A stretch of 64,000 bases of DNA from Petrosia ficiformis (taxonomy: Eukaryota; Porifera; Demospongiae; Haplosclerida; Petrosiidae), in assembly GCA_947044365.1 (NCBI GenBank), contig OX345637.1, positions 10,745,576 through 10,809,575 of the forward strand, given 5' to 3'. Position 1 is the first letter of the stretch. Each line of letters starts with the position of its first letter. This document shows, piece by piece, positions 46,207 through 60,800 of the stretch. Both the position numbers and the translations under genes were made by a program. Under the pieces are notes generated by a model. The model was not told where the DNA came from and made no database searches. It saw only the letters and a program-made list of their open reading frames with translations.

Positions 46207-48696
46207 TTATTAGCTAATGTCATAATACAAATCATATGACAACTGTTACAATGACTCAACAGGTATATAATAACTACTCATCTTTATCAGTTTTCATACT
46301 ATATCACGAGTGCTTTTGGAAAGTTACTAGCTATATATATGGTATGAAATAAATGTATTTGTAAAATACTACTTATATGACGACATTTGGTGTCTAAAAC
46401 TTACTCAGCCATTATAAAAAAAGTGTCAATATAAGCCCAGCACCAATTTTGATGATTCTTGATTCTGGGGTTTTGGATTCTGTGGTTTTGGTTTTATCAA
46501 GTTGTCCATGGTAGAAGTTAAATGAGTTCCAATAATCCATCGACCCCAAGGTTATATATCTGTTAAGTGTATACAGTTTTTATGGGTTTGTCATTGAATG
46601 ATTATGATCTGGTATCAAATATATCATTATGCAGAAATTATTTCTTTTAGTTTACTTATATTTTATTTGCATCCCACAGAAAAATACTAAAATCATGATT
46701 GTTACTAAGACATTTCTTTCTTTGGCTAAGGCCGGCTTCATTATTATATTTATCATTAATGGGAATTATTATGGTATGTTAATGTAATTTTGATAGAGTA
46801 GTTTTACTAGTAACCCTTGTCATGTGTAAGTGGAGCGTTATAATGGTCTGGTTGTGTGTGAGTATATGTGATTGTGTGTTACCAAAAATATCAAATGTTA
46901 CTTATGTTAATTTGAATAAATTCTGTGTATACAGCATGCACACTATGTTTGGACAGGATTTTATGATGAACTGTTGTGAGCGTCTCTCAGAGACTGGAGG
47001 GTTCAGGTTTAAAACCAAAAGCTCTAGCCCTCTTTTTCTCCATCCTTAAAGAGTATGTGTCACAGTAACTATATACGTATGCTGCAAAAATAATTTGGTT
47101 ATTTCAACAAATCAGTTGTAAATTTAATAAAATGCTTTTTAACACCATACTGCTGTATTCTGGTGTTGAAAGGTAGGTCAGTTTGCATTTGTAATTTTTG
47201 GTGTTGTTGTTCACAATGACTAAATTGATAGTGGAGGATGACTGATAAGATGTCAGTATATTTATAGTGGGGAAGTAGTGACATGTAAACTGTGAATCAT
47301 GACAAATTCACATGTTATTATGAACAACATTCCAACACCAAAGGTTAAGCTTGCCTGTTCTTCAACACCTAAATTCAGCAGTAATGGATATTTTAAATGC
47401 AATTGAAGTAATCCACTGATTGATTGAAATAACCAAACTGTTTTTGTAGTACACACTTTAAAAATTAATAAGTAATTTTAACCTTTTGTTGGTTACTGGA
47501 CTTTCAATGTATTTTTTCCTGCTAGGAATTACATGTATTTACAAATATTAGTTTCATATTGACTGATATATAAAGTACATGTCATAATAAAGCATAGTAA
47601 CAAAAACAATGTTAATGCAGTGTGTATAGTATAGTATTATTATACAACCTGTGGTATATATTATTACACTGTAAAAATGATTTGGTTCTTTTAAACAACC
47701 ATTAATTTGGTTACCTTATCACTACTTTTGTGCAAATACATACATATACTTCATACATTCATACATATAATATACATATCAATTATTGCTGAATTCAAAT
47801 AAGTCACAATTGTTTGTGTTCATAACCTTTGGTGTTAGAATGTGTTATTCACAATGATTACGTAAATTGACAGTGGAGGATGACTGATGTGACAGGTTTG
47901 AAAATCAGGATTCCCAAGTAATCAATCCTCCCACAAGATAAGATAAGTGATAACATTCATAATATGCACAAACTGACCTAATTCTTACTACAACACTTCA
48001 CATCAGCAGTAAGAATTAACATGCAATTCATATAGTATGTAAACATACATGTATGGTATGAATGTTTGTATTATATATATGAATGCATGTATATGTATGT
48101 ATACAATATTAATTACGTATGTATAATTATGTATAACAAATACAAATAAACAATGTGGTAGATTACATAATGTAATAAGGTATGCATGTATGCACGTATC
48201 ACTATAATATACATGGAGTGCTTGAAAATTAATAATTTCCAGCAATTGGCCATAAGCATTTTCTGACTAGTTACAAGAATTACACCAAAAGTAAAGTATC
48301 TTCATAGTGAGGTTAATTATTTGTCGAGAGCAGTCATGGCCTACTTCTTTATGCTATAAATATATAATTGTAGTGTGGGTTTGTGATATTTTTTTTACAG
48401 ACAAATTTCACAACTTGATGGGTCAATATCGTTTTGTCCAGATGATTCTGCTGGACACATTAAAAAAAACTATTTTGAGTACTGTACATGTATTAAGTAC
48501 TTATGACTCACTGTTGTAATAATGAAGTCATGTGTTCAGTATAAAGATGTCAAGAAATTATATCAGAAGATTTTGCTGATTTGTAATAAAATTGTGACTA
48601 TGGACAATAACAAGCCAGCACAGCAAGGACATGCGAATATATATGTGCAAATGCACTAGCGTGTTGTCTATAGCTGCTGTATTTCAAGTGCATGCA
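46207..48696. other. Intergenic, no gene seen; foldback repeats
   Basis: No supported exon. It contains the 47083-47449 inverted repeat, a partial second copy of it near 47665-47900 and TATG-rich simple sequence near 48035-48200. Confidence 0.5.
47083..47449. mobile_element. Long imperfect foldback element
   Basis: Ends CTGCAAAAATAATTTGGTTA and the near complement AACCAAACTGTTTTTGTAG. Inner arms GGTGTTGAAAGGTAGGTCAG and CTTGCCTGTTCTTCAACACC also pair. No coding capacity. Confidence 0.6.
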
Positions 48697-48756
48697 GACA
48701 ATAATATCACATCGCAGAAGAAATAAAAACCCCCTGGAGAAAATAACTAACAAAAG

Positions 48757-48841
48757 ATGTCTTGTACAAAACGAAACTACCGTACTGAGATAATGCTGTT
48801 GATGTGTATTTTGCTGTCTGCAGCTGTAACTCCATTACATG
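48757..48841 (+). CDS. Signal-peptide exon of copy 4
   Basis: It encodes MSCTKRNYRTEIM, a hydrophobic run LLMCILLSAAV and TPLH, then a split Gly codon at a GT donor. Copies at 8930-9014 and 18509-18593 are each followed by an Ig exon starting in the matching phase. Conserved sequence upstream (48697-48756 against 8870-8929) is the likely 5' UTR. Homology to the other units ends within about 10 bp after the donor. Confidence 0.75.
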
Positions 48842-51800
48842 GTACGATCTCATTATAATAAATTATGTATATGTAATATATATACCATGACTTCGAGGGA
48901 TATATGGCGAATATAAGACCCGAGCACCGAGATATTAGTCCGAGGCGAAGCCAATATCGAGGTGTGCAATATCGAGGTGTGCTATATTCTATAGCTAACA
49001 GAAACATCAAAGAAGAACAGGACAATGGACACGAGTAACAGGCTAACACAACTTACAATATGGGACAATCAAACGAATAGTTCCTGGGAGAAACGCCCAT
49101 CTATTGGTTCTTTTTTTTCTTTTTTTTTTAAGAGACAAAGAGAGCTTCTTTTGTGTGTTTACTTATCGAACACGCTTCATAGCCTTCATTCTCTTTAGAC
49201 TTTCGGTGACTACACATGTGCAAAACCATGACGTCATACCAGGGATGATATATGGCATATATCCCTGCTGTACTCGTGAACGAACCTTCCCTGCGGTTGT
49301 ATAACTGCCCTGTGGTCAGGGATATATGCCATATATACGCCCTGTCGGCTCTTTGATGTTTCTGTTAACTATGCATGGTATATTTATATATATATATATA
49401 TATAATATATATATATTATATATATATATATAATATATATATATATGTATATTATATAGTATGCTACAAAATATAGGACCTGCATGAGTTTTGTGTCCAA
49501 GGATGTGTGATATCACATCTGAGGACACAAAACAAGGGTCCTATATTCAGTATATAGGACCTATTAGCATACTATATACAATATATTGTATGATGGTGAC
49601 ATCTCCTGCATTGTGTGCAAATGGAAGATCTATACAATACATATGACTCACCACATCAAAGGGATGATGTCACCATCATACTATATATATATATATATAT
49701 ATATAGCTATATATACATATATGTATTAGTTAAAGCACCGGTTTCGCTCGTGTTGTCTTGGAAAATATAGCACTGGGGGTGGGGGTGGGGGTGGGGTCAA
49801 GAAGCTACGCCTCGTGCTTTATGAGCTTCTCGACCCCACCCCTCGTGCTATATTTTCCATACAACACTCGTACCGGTACTTTAACTGGATTATAGTACAG
49901 TATTAGTACTTTGGATTGATACAATGGAGAATAAGAATGAAGTACTTAGCGTTCTTGCACTAAACCCGAGGTAAGCGCGTTGTTTTCTAGTGTTATAAAC
50001 AACATCCGGAAAATATAGAACAGGATATGGTCAAAAAAGTGTGCTATATGAAAATATAGAACAGTCAGTACCTTTGATGTACTCAACTGAAGTTAGCCCC
50101 ACATACGTTCAGCCCCGCATTCTTGAGGTTTTGAAGTTAACCACAAAAATTTCCCTGCTAAATATCTGGCAACCTGCAGCCTCTCATTCAAAATTTATAA
50201 CAATACCCGCTACTCATATTTATAAAGGTAGGTTTTATAAATTATTGCTGCATCTAACAAGGTATATCTAATTCTGCATCTAACAAGGTATATCTAATTC
50301 TGTATTCTAACTGGCTCCAATGCTTTGGCTTCACATCATCCCAGTAGTTGGCTGTGCTCCAACATACTTATAAATTGTATGATTATATACACAATTATTA
50401 TATATATATATATTGAGTAGATATTCCTGTTAATACAAAATTACAAGCAACCTGCTACACAACATTAAACAATTCCACTGGTGTCAAAGAAACTATTTAA
50501 GACGTCAAGGAGTTTCCAAGTAATAAATTGCTCTTTATTAAAAACCAGAATGGACAAAGAATGTAATAAAGATAACTTGTTTGTAATTTTATGCATTGTA
50601 TATATGACAGAATGAACAGATCAAAAACGAACAATTGTGTAAAAATAATATGCTGTGGGTGAACATCGGAATAACAGGCACACTGGATAACTACTGTATT
50701 GCTGATCAGTGTGAGAGCAACCAGTGTACTTTTGTGGCCATTCTGAAATCCTGAATTTTTTACTCAAGCTTATCTACTAGTGTCAGAAAATTTGAAACTT
50801 CAGAAAATTTGACTGGTGAAATTTCTGGAAATGGTAAATTAACAATCAAAATATTAGAACAATAAGAAAATACTAACCGTCAAAACATTTCAACATCTAT
50901 AATTTTTAATATTTCAGAAAAAGCCAACATTGAAAAAAAAATGAACAAGGAAAAATTTTTGATATTTCAGAAAATCTTAAATTTGAAAAAAATTGAACAA
51001 GTAAAAATTTTGATATTTCAGTAACACATGCACAACTCATGCAAACTTATATAATTAATTAACTGAATAAGCCCACCCATTGCTCCACCCAAGCACGTGG
51101 TCATTGGTAAATCATGTCTGTAGAACTAGACAAGTTGTTCACCCCAGAATATTGTGGCAAATCTAGAAGATTAAAAGAGTTTCAGCTAACAACCTATTGG
51201 ATAGGTAAAATTTTCAATGTATTTCCAGATAGCATAGTACTTGTTGGAAGTGATGGCACAACTGAAGTACCTGATGAAACTGGGCAATTTACTTTACTTA
51301 GTCAGTATCTAGAGTATGAAGTCCAAGGGGACAGTAGTACCATTGAGGTCAATGTTGAACCTGCATATGCCTTTCCATATTCTACATACAAGCCTTGTGC
51401 AGGAAAAAAAGCAATTGTCAAACAAACTGGTTACAAACACAAAGGACCTGTAAGCAAACCACCAGGTGTTGTATCACAAGAAAGTGTGGAGTCTGGCTCT
51501 AAACTGCCTAAGAAAGAGGAATGGAAAAAAAATGTTGAGATATGTGCATATACAGAACATGGACGACTGAAGAAGATATCAAACTTTCCTATGACTTTGA
51601 CCAATGACACAGCAAAGGTGGATTTTATTGCTGAGTCCATATCACAAGAGCTATTTGATGGAATGGTAGTATTCTTGATTGATGTTGACAATTTGAAAAT
51701 AAGAGACTCCACAGTTACAAGATCCAACTTTGTTATGCCCTCATTTAAGCAGAATCGTCTTACACTTCTAGCAGAAAATCCTCTTTGCTTCTCTGGAAAT

Positions 51801-54800
51801 AAAACTTTCAGTTCATTACTAATCCACTCATAAGTATCTCCTTGCTTAATCCAGCTAGTTAACAAATCTGTGCTTATATTCTCCATTTTTCTAGTACTAC
51901 TTATTATTTTAATTCAATTAATAAACAACAAATCATTTTTTTTAATAATGAAGGTTTCAAACATGAATGAAACCTGAAAAATTTTTACATGTTCAGTTTC
52001 TTCAAACATGGAACTTTCTGAAATATCAAAATTTTTCCTTGTTCATTTTTTTTTCAATGTTGGCTTTTTCTGAAATATTAAAAATTATAGATGTTGAAAT
52101 GTTTTGACGGTTAGTATTTTCTTATTGTTCTAATATTTTGATTGTTAATTTACCATTTCCAGAAATTTCACCAGTCAAATTTTCTGAAGTTTCAAATTTT
52201 CTGACACTAGTAGATAAGCTTGAGTAAAAAATTCAGGATTTCAGAATGGCCACAAAAGTACACTGGTTGAGAGCAGATAAAGACATTGTCATAATATTAT
52301 TATAATAAAAGTATATTACATAAATATGTGTTTATACAACATACAGATATAAGTAATTTAATGAATTATATTTTTATAGAATTACTAATGCAGAGATGTC
52401 ACCATCAACATTAGCTAGCCTGTAAGTAAATAATTATATGTAAATTGTACTGATCACAATACACGCTAATAGTCTAACTTAAAAATATTTGTAAGTGACT
52501 GATACTATTATTAAAGTGATTTTCCTATTCATATGTATGCTAGGTATACATCTAAAAGTCACTTGGATTTAGTTGTTACTATGTTAGTTCAATGGCGAAT
52601 TCGGAACGCCCATTCAATGATCACAATATACGCTGATGGTCTATCTTAAATCGCTATACTTGTGAGTAACTGATACTATTATTAAAGTGATTTTCCGATT
52701 CATATGTATGCTAGGTATATATCTAAAAGTCACTTGGATTTAGTTGTTACTATGTTAGTTCAATGGCGAATTCAAATTTAAGGAACACCCATTCAATGAT
52801 CACAATATACGCTGATGGTCTATCTTAAATCGCTATACTTGTGAGTAACTGATACTATTATTAAAGTGATTTTCATATTCACATGTATGTTAGGGATCTA
52901 AAAGTCACTTGGATTTAGTTGTTACTATGTTAGTTCAATGGCGAATTCAAATTTAAGGAACGCCCATTCAATGATCACAATATACGCTGATGGTCTATCT
53001 TAAATCGCTATACTTGTGAGTAACTGATACTATTATTAAAGTGATTTTCATATTCACATGTATGTTAGGGATCTAAAAGTCACTTGGATTTAGTTGTTAC
53101 TATGTTAGTTCAATGGCGAATTCAAATTTAAGGAACGCCCATTCAATGATCACAATATACGCTGATGGTCTATCTTAAATCGCTATACTTGTGAGTAACT
53201 GATACTATTATTAAAGTGATTTTCCGATTCATATGTATGCTAGGTATATATCTAAAAGTCACTTGATTTAGTTGTTACTATGTTAGTTCAATGGCGAATT
53301 CAAATTTAAGGAACACCCATTCAATGATCACAATATACGCTGATGGTCTATCTTAAATCGCTATACTTGTGAGTAACTGATACTATTATTAAAGTGATTT
53401 TCATATTCACATGTATTTTAGGGATCTAAAAGTCACTTGGATTTAGTTGTTACTATGTTAGTTCAATGGCGAATTCAAATTTAAGGAACGCCCATTCAAT
53501 GATCACAATATACGCTGATGGTCTATCTTAAATCGCTATACTTGTGAGTAACTGATACTATTATTAAAGTGATTTTCATATTCACATGTATTTTAGGGAT
53601 CTAAAAGTCACTTGGATTTAGTTGTTACTATGTTAGTTCAATGGCGAATTCAAATTTAAGGAACGCCCATTCAATGATCACAATATACGCTGATGGTCTA
53701 TCTTAAATCGCTATACTTGTGAGTAACTGATACTATTATTAAAGTGATTTTCCGATTCATATGTATGCTAGGTATATATCTAAAAGTCACTTGATTTAGT
53801 TGTTACTATGTTAGTTCAATGGCGAATTCAAATTTAAGGAACACCCATTCAATGATCACAATATACGCTGATGGTCTATCTTAAATCGCTATACTTGTGA
53901 GTAACTGATACTATTATTAAAGTGATTTTCATATTCACATGTATGTTAGGGATCTAAAAGTCACTTGGATTTAGTTGTTACTATGTTAGTTCAATGGCGA
54001 ATTCAAATTTAAGGAACGCCCATTCAATGATCACAATATACGCTGATGGTCTATCTTAAATCGCTATACTTGTGAGTAACTGATACTATTATTAAAGTGA
54101 TTTTCATATTCACATTCTGTGGTGGTTGTTTTGATTGAGATTCATGGACTGGAGAAAAACAAAACTAAATAAATTGGTACCAACTGTAGTATACCATTAC
54201 CTTCCTTTTCCTTGGAAGTATTTGCACAACTAGAGAAGGTAACCAATGGTAGATCATTGTCATCATCATCTGAGACCTAATATCATTTGATTATGCTTTG
54301 CCAAATCGATGTTAGTACTGAACTATTTATACCTCTGTCACACCGGATATAGAAAGAGGAGCAATTTCTAATATTGTTGATCTCTTGTAAGCACTTTCAA
54401 CTTTTGTGTAATTATAATTATAGACTATGTTTTACAACTTTTAACACTTCAACTTACATTCATTGTCAATTCTTATCTTGTTTGTCATTATTTCATACAA
54501 GAATTGTTTCCTTGCTAGAGCAGCTGCTTCCTGTGGTCAACAAACTTAAAGACATGAAATTAGAGTGATATAATAATATTCACCACTGTGTATGACAGTT
54601 TACATTTCATTGCAAAACACCTGGCAGCCTTTAAATAACGATTATTATTGTTAATAAATATTGCACTGATATTAATGGACATATTTATTCTTACCATTAG
54701 CAAATAAATTCCACAGTCATAGCTATTCATTTGGTGCATAAGTTTAATGTCCTATAATTAAAATTATGTAAAGATACTTATGTAACAAATGAAATTTCAA

Positions 54801-57800
54801 TGTATTTGTCATTGTATTTGCACCTTAGAATTTGCGTATCTCCAATTACATCTTCTAAGTGTTGCATATCTTCTTTGTATGCTTTCCTGACATAAGTAAT
54901 ACCTATACAAAATGCAGAGATACAAATTCATAATAAAATTATTGTATATAAATTAGTGGTTATATACCATATCCAGTTCACAGTAGTGGGAGATTCATTG
55001 TGTAGATGATCTATGTAGTAGATGATCTGATCATCCATGCCTATCACCTGTATATAATAACCATGATGATTAATATTATTGCACACAATCTCTGAACTTA
55101 CAACAAGGACCCAATGTGATGACAAATGCACTGGAAATAGCAGGTATTCCATGGAAAATATATCGACATGCTATGCAAAGCAAACATAGAATTTATAAAG
55201 TGATTGAATGACTTGAATGGGTTACCTAAGTGAATTTTTGAACAGCATGGTAACCATTTGCTTTTAGTTTGGGTAAGAACACAGGATCAAAACAATGCAT
55301 TCTCGTTTTATTCTGTTTACAAAAAATAATATTCTTTACATGATGTGTACACAACAACACACTTTTAATTCAGTACAAAGTAGATGGAGATACTTCACAA
55401 TAGCCTATTATGGAAGTATTAGTTAATTTACAAATGAGTGATTCCAAGCAAACCTCAAATAAAAGCCAGGTTGTTCCTCTGAATGACTGCAGGTGGATGT
55501 CTGAGTTACTCTCAACCAAGTCATTCCATACCTAAATGAAAAAGTCAGCAATGCAGTGAGATTTACAAGTATACCTTAGTTGTGCAATGTAATCCAAATG
55601 TCTCACACTGTGCATGAATTGTGAAGATTATATATAATATATATAATACTAAATAATAATTATTTACTGGAGGCAATCTTGGAGAGAGTGGTGGTGGCCA
55701 TCCAGCTAATGGCTTCAAAAACACCTAATCAATACACTCACTATAATTATAAAGTACCAATGTCTACAACAAAACCATAGTGTATACATTTACCTTTGAA
55801 TCTGGTGATGTGTACACTGCTATTGCCACGTTTGTCTGCAATTGAAAGGTAAAGATATCATTAATGCTTTTGCTGACATCATACAAGTACATACTGCAAC
55901 ATATTCATCCAGGTGATAGTCTGCATTCTCGTATGTGACACTTGAATCGTTATAATGGATCCAACATTCATTATCCCATACCAGAGATGTATCTGTTAAT
56001 CCAATTAGATGTAATATTTTAATTTATTTTTGCAAAACTATTTACAATGTCCAGAGTTAGTCCCACCTCTGGTCCCACCATGATGAATCTGATGAAGTTC
56101 AAAGACATAAAAACACAATATAAAGTCTATAGTTTTGTCTTACAATAATAGAGGCCAATGTGTACGACATTATACTTGAATCATGAAGACTTGCAGAAAA
56201 GTATCTTGAAATGCAATGCAAATATGTTGTTATCAACATCATGTGTAATACATTCTTACAAACCTTTCCAAGATTACTCCACACTTTGATGGCATGGCAC
56301 CTCCAACACGACAAAAGCACATGAGTAATGTATCAGGTAGTTTGATCAGCTTGCCAGATACAGATAAATGTTTAGTACAAATTCCACAGGCACTGCACAA
56401 ACATTTGGCAAATACTATTACATTTCATTTATTTATTAAATTACATTACCTTTTGCAAGTTAACAATCCCTCAGATGTTGTCAAACTAAGAAATTGTGAA
56501 TACAACTCAGACACAGTGCTTGATTTCACTTGTATGGTCATATTCATTTCACAGTGATAATGTGTAACAACTTCTTGCTTAACCTTTTTTTGAAAAAGAG
56601 ACTAATATAATGGATAATAATAAATAATCACTTACAAAGTTACAATCTGAACAAATTCCTGTTCTTTCAATTAAAATGGAAGTTAGCTGATCATCATTGT
56701 CCTTTACAAAATTGAATTCAATAACAAGATAAAAGTCTGCATGAATATAAGACCTCCAAGTTGTTGCACAATATTAGCAATCCTTCTGCAGCATCATTTT
56801 GCAAAGTCATGTTCATAGAAGTGATCCCTTGCTGTGGAATGCAAAGCACATTAAGGAAAGAAACAAAAATACAATTTACCAGAAGAGTTGATGCATCACC
56901 AATCTTTCCTTTTTGTAAGCGACAATGTAATTCAAGGTAATCCTGTTGCATCTTATTCAATGGAATTCCTGTTGAGCGTGACATGCATGTTGAATATAAA
57001 ATGAGGTCAGTAGTGTAAGTTTACCTTGTAGAAAACGTGGCAGGCTAGTGCATTCCAGGGCTTGAATGACTGAGTTACCCCAACAATACTTCAAACATTT
57101 ATTAGAAATGCCCCTATTTGGCTGCTTTCTCAAGATTATAGGCAACGATGTAATATCCTAGACAAAGCATTTTGTGACATAGGATTGAGTATAATATCAT
57201 ATTTAATATTTACCTCAGTTTTCTGACTAGTTGCTCTTAAGCAAAATTGATAAATGAACAGCAAAAATTTTTATAAGTGCCACATACCTGCTGCTTTTAA
57301 TGATTACACAATCCAAAACTGGGTCCATTTTGTCTACTTCATCTTGCTCTGGGGTGCTATTATAGTGAATGCATATAGGGAATTACTGTGTGCATGCATG
57401 TTCGAATTCATTTGTAGTATAACCATACTTTAAAATTTTGAAGTTTTTTAATGGTGGTTGCTGATAAACTCCACGATTAGTAAAAGGTAACTTCCTCTTC
57501 TTAGGTCTCCTTGCCCACTCTTCCTTCAACGGTTTGTTCGGTTTATTCAAGGTTCTCTGCAAAAAAAGTTGATTATTACATACCATAACTAAAGTAAGGA
57601 AACACTGACTGTCAATTTTTTCTTCTGTTTAGAGGACAAATTGTCGATAAAAGCCATTTGCCTACCCTTAAGTATTGGGTAATGATCTTTAATAAAAATA
57701 TCTGGTCTCAGGCGATGGTTGGGATGGTCATTATTCTTTAATATACCATTCCAGGCCTCAATTGCTCCTGAAGTTCTCTCTACAGCAACTTGCTAAACAA

Positions 57801-60800
57801 ATTAAAGCAACTTTATTAACATGGTAGTTCAATATTGCAAACTCACTGCAGACACATCAGCAAACTCAGTAGACTGGGCACCTTGCCAATCCTTGTAACG
57901 AGATGGATCACCTATTTAATTGAAGACAAAGTGAGTTGCCAATTAAATGAATGTAGAATGATACCTCTTAGGATGCATGACCAAAATGGTGTTAGAGATA
58001 GCCACTTTCGTTCCATACTGTTCAGCCACCCAAACTGAAAGAGATTATTAGATTTACCATCACTATTACCTGATATATGTACATCGCTTATCCTTCCCAT
58101 TATATAAGGAAGGAAAGGCCTACTAGCTTCCATGTAAACTTCTCTTTCTTCAGAAGTATCTTCTGAAAAATCGTCACTGAGGAGATTATGATCAGTTAAC
58201 AATGGACTTTCATCACTCTCATTCTCTTCATTTGGCAGCTCTCTCATTATTTGCATTAACTGTTCGTAACTACTGTACACAGGTTCATCAACAGTAGGTG
58301 ACTGGAAAACAGTAACACAGAGTCTCAGTCTTGAAATAAATCGTTCTAAACTCCATGAATTAAGAAGGATGGAAAATGCATACATGGCAAATCGATAACC
58401 TTCACCTTTGCTGCAATAAATGAAATAGCAATGTGCAAATATTCTAAAATAAATGAATACTATACACTTACAAGAGCTTTTTGAAATCATTCCTAGCACT
58501 TTTCATCACATGACTTACACATGCATGGATGAACATTAAGTTATGATCACCTGTCTCTGCACACCCAGTCACTATTCTAAAACACCGATGTACATAATCA
58601 GAAAGAGACTCAGAATTATAAACTTTTAGAAAGCTCAACAGTAAAACTAAGCTCCTGTCAATGACCATGTGCTTTGGGATTATGAGGTTTTTTCGACCAT
58701 AAATGTTTCTTTCGTGATTTCGGAAATTTTCTAAGAAGAAACAAACAGCAAGAACAGAGTGTTCGTTTGATAAAAATTCTGCAAAGGCAACCGGAGGATG
58801 CTTGCCTGAAGGATGTCTCAAAACTAAGGCATAATACAAAGCTTTATCTTTGATGCAATTCTGACCTTTCATGGATACAATTGTTCCAGTAGCATCACAA
58901 AATAACGTACTGTCTTTGGCAAGGTAATGATACAAGCGAATTCCAATTGGAGTGTAGCACATCACATGGAAAGGAAATGCACAAATTCTTTGAATGTATT
59001 CGGCACATGCTCCATGGCCAGCTGAGTGAGTACCATCAAATTCACACTTCAGTATGTGAAGAGAGGTAATCAGATCAACATCTCTGTATTCCTCTTTTTT
59101 ACCCTCAGAGGAAATTTTTTGTAAGACAGACGGACTACTTCCAACTTTATCCCTATTTCCTGAATCAAGTTCTATCTCGGAGAGTTTGGAGAATCTTTTC
59201 ATATAAATGGAAGATGGTGAATTAAACTTCAACGAATGCTTAAGGAGAGAACGTTCTGACTTTTTGATTGGTCGAGAATGTTTCTCACCTTTTAAATGAA
59301 AAGGATTACCATTATAATAAATTTCTACATCAAGCGATTGGTGATTTTTTGGCTCAAATTTTGCATCCAAAACACAAAAACGGAAGGATACTTGGCAATT
59401 TGCAAAAGCACAGTGACCATAGCATCTAAAAAGATATTTAGACTGTTTTCGAAATGATTTCTTCACCCACTTTCTGTCAAACATCAACGTACAAAATGGG
59501 TTTGTTGCTGACAATAGTTTTATGACGGGAATATACCATTCATCACTGAGAGTATGTTGGGGACCTCCCATGGATTCCCACTCATCCCAAGAGAGCTTTA
59601 TCTTAACTTCCTTTTGAAGTGATGCACAAAAATAACTGTTTTCCTCCCAATCAGGAGAAGAAACATGGTGCTGTGTAGGAATAATGTCAATAATTCCAAA
59701 ATGATAATAAATTACTACAATAATATACTTGCAACTTTTTTTCTGACCATTCTAACGGAGTTGAAAGGTAAAGTGGAAGTCCAGCATCAAATTTTTCCTA
59801 CATTGATTAATGTTATGTGCATTAAGATAAATTAATTAAAACTATATATATACAATCATATCTATAGCCTATTCAATACCTCTCCATATGCAAGATTCAT
59901 AGCTGTTTTGTAGCGATTCTCTGAAAAGAGAAATGCTAATCAATCAAACAATTGTGGTTTCTAAAACATTTATGTATATACCTTCTTCATAAAGAACTTC
60001 TGTTTTCCCATTAATTTCACATAAAGAGCATTTATAAATTCCAATACTCTTTGCTTTTTCTTCAGATATATCCAGACCAATGCAATCTAAATGATAGAAC
60101 TGTAAGCAGAAGTTGCACATCAGCATAAACCTGCATGTAGTTCAGATAAATAAATAATGTGCATTGGTATGCTTAGGACATACCGCTCATCATAAGCTTT
60201 TTTACATAAACAATACAATTCAGCATTTTCTTCATCATATTTTCCTTCCGTTAACTGGTGTGGTATACTCATAGGGATTGTTATGGTTGGCACTGAACTT
60301 AATGTTGTGATATTAGGTACTGGTGTCATACTCACATCAGCAATATTTTTTGTACTCAAATTAGAAATACTTTCACTGCGAAGTAATCCTGTAATTTGAA
60401 AGTTAAAAATGGTGATAAAATTACCTTGCATATATAATTATTATACCAGTCACTGAGACATCTAAATTTAAATCTTTTTGCTTCTGCTTTGAAAACTGCT
60501 ATATTAAAATTTACATTTCCCAGTTAAATAATGTTTTTACAACTAAATTATCATTCTATACCAGCTCTCTTTCAAGTTGATCAGATTTTATTTGTGTCCT
60601 ACTATTAACTTGTTTCTAAGTAATAGTTAGTATCTCTAAAATATTATGCAATTATAATATGTAACAGTTCGTTACCTGATCATCATCTGGTAACAGTTGC
60701 ATAACTTGAGATTGTACAAGCTGTAAATCCTTATGCCAATAGCAGTATACTGCTTTGATAAATGCAGGAGAAGGTTTTGATCTTCCTGAAAGTTCCTGAG

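Noticed and set aside
52385..54117. Regular repeats that might suggest a CRISPR array
   Set aside because: The whole 175-178 bp unit is conserved, with no short repeat and variable spacer, and the setting is eukaryotic.
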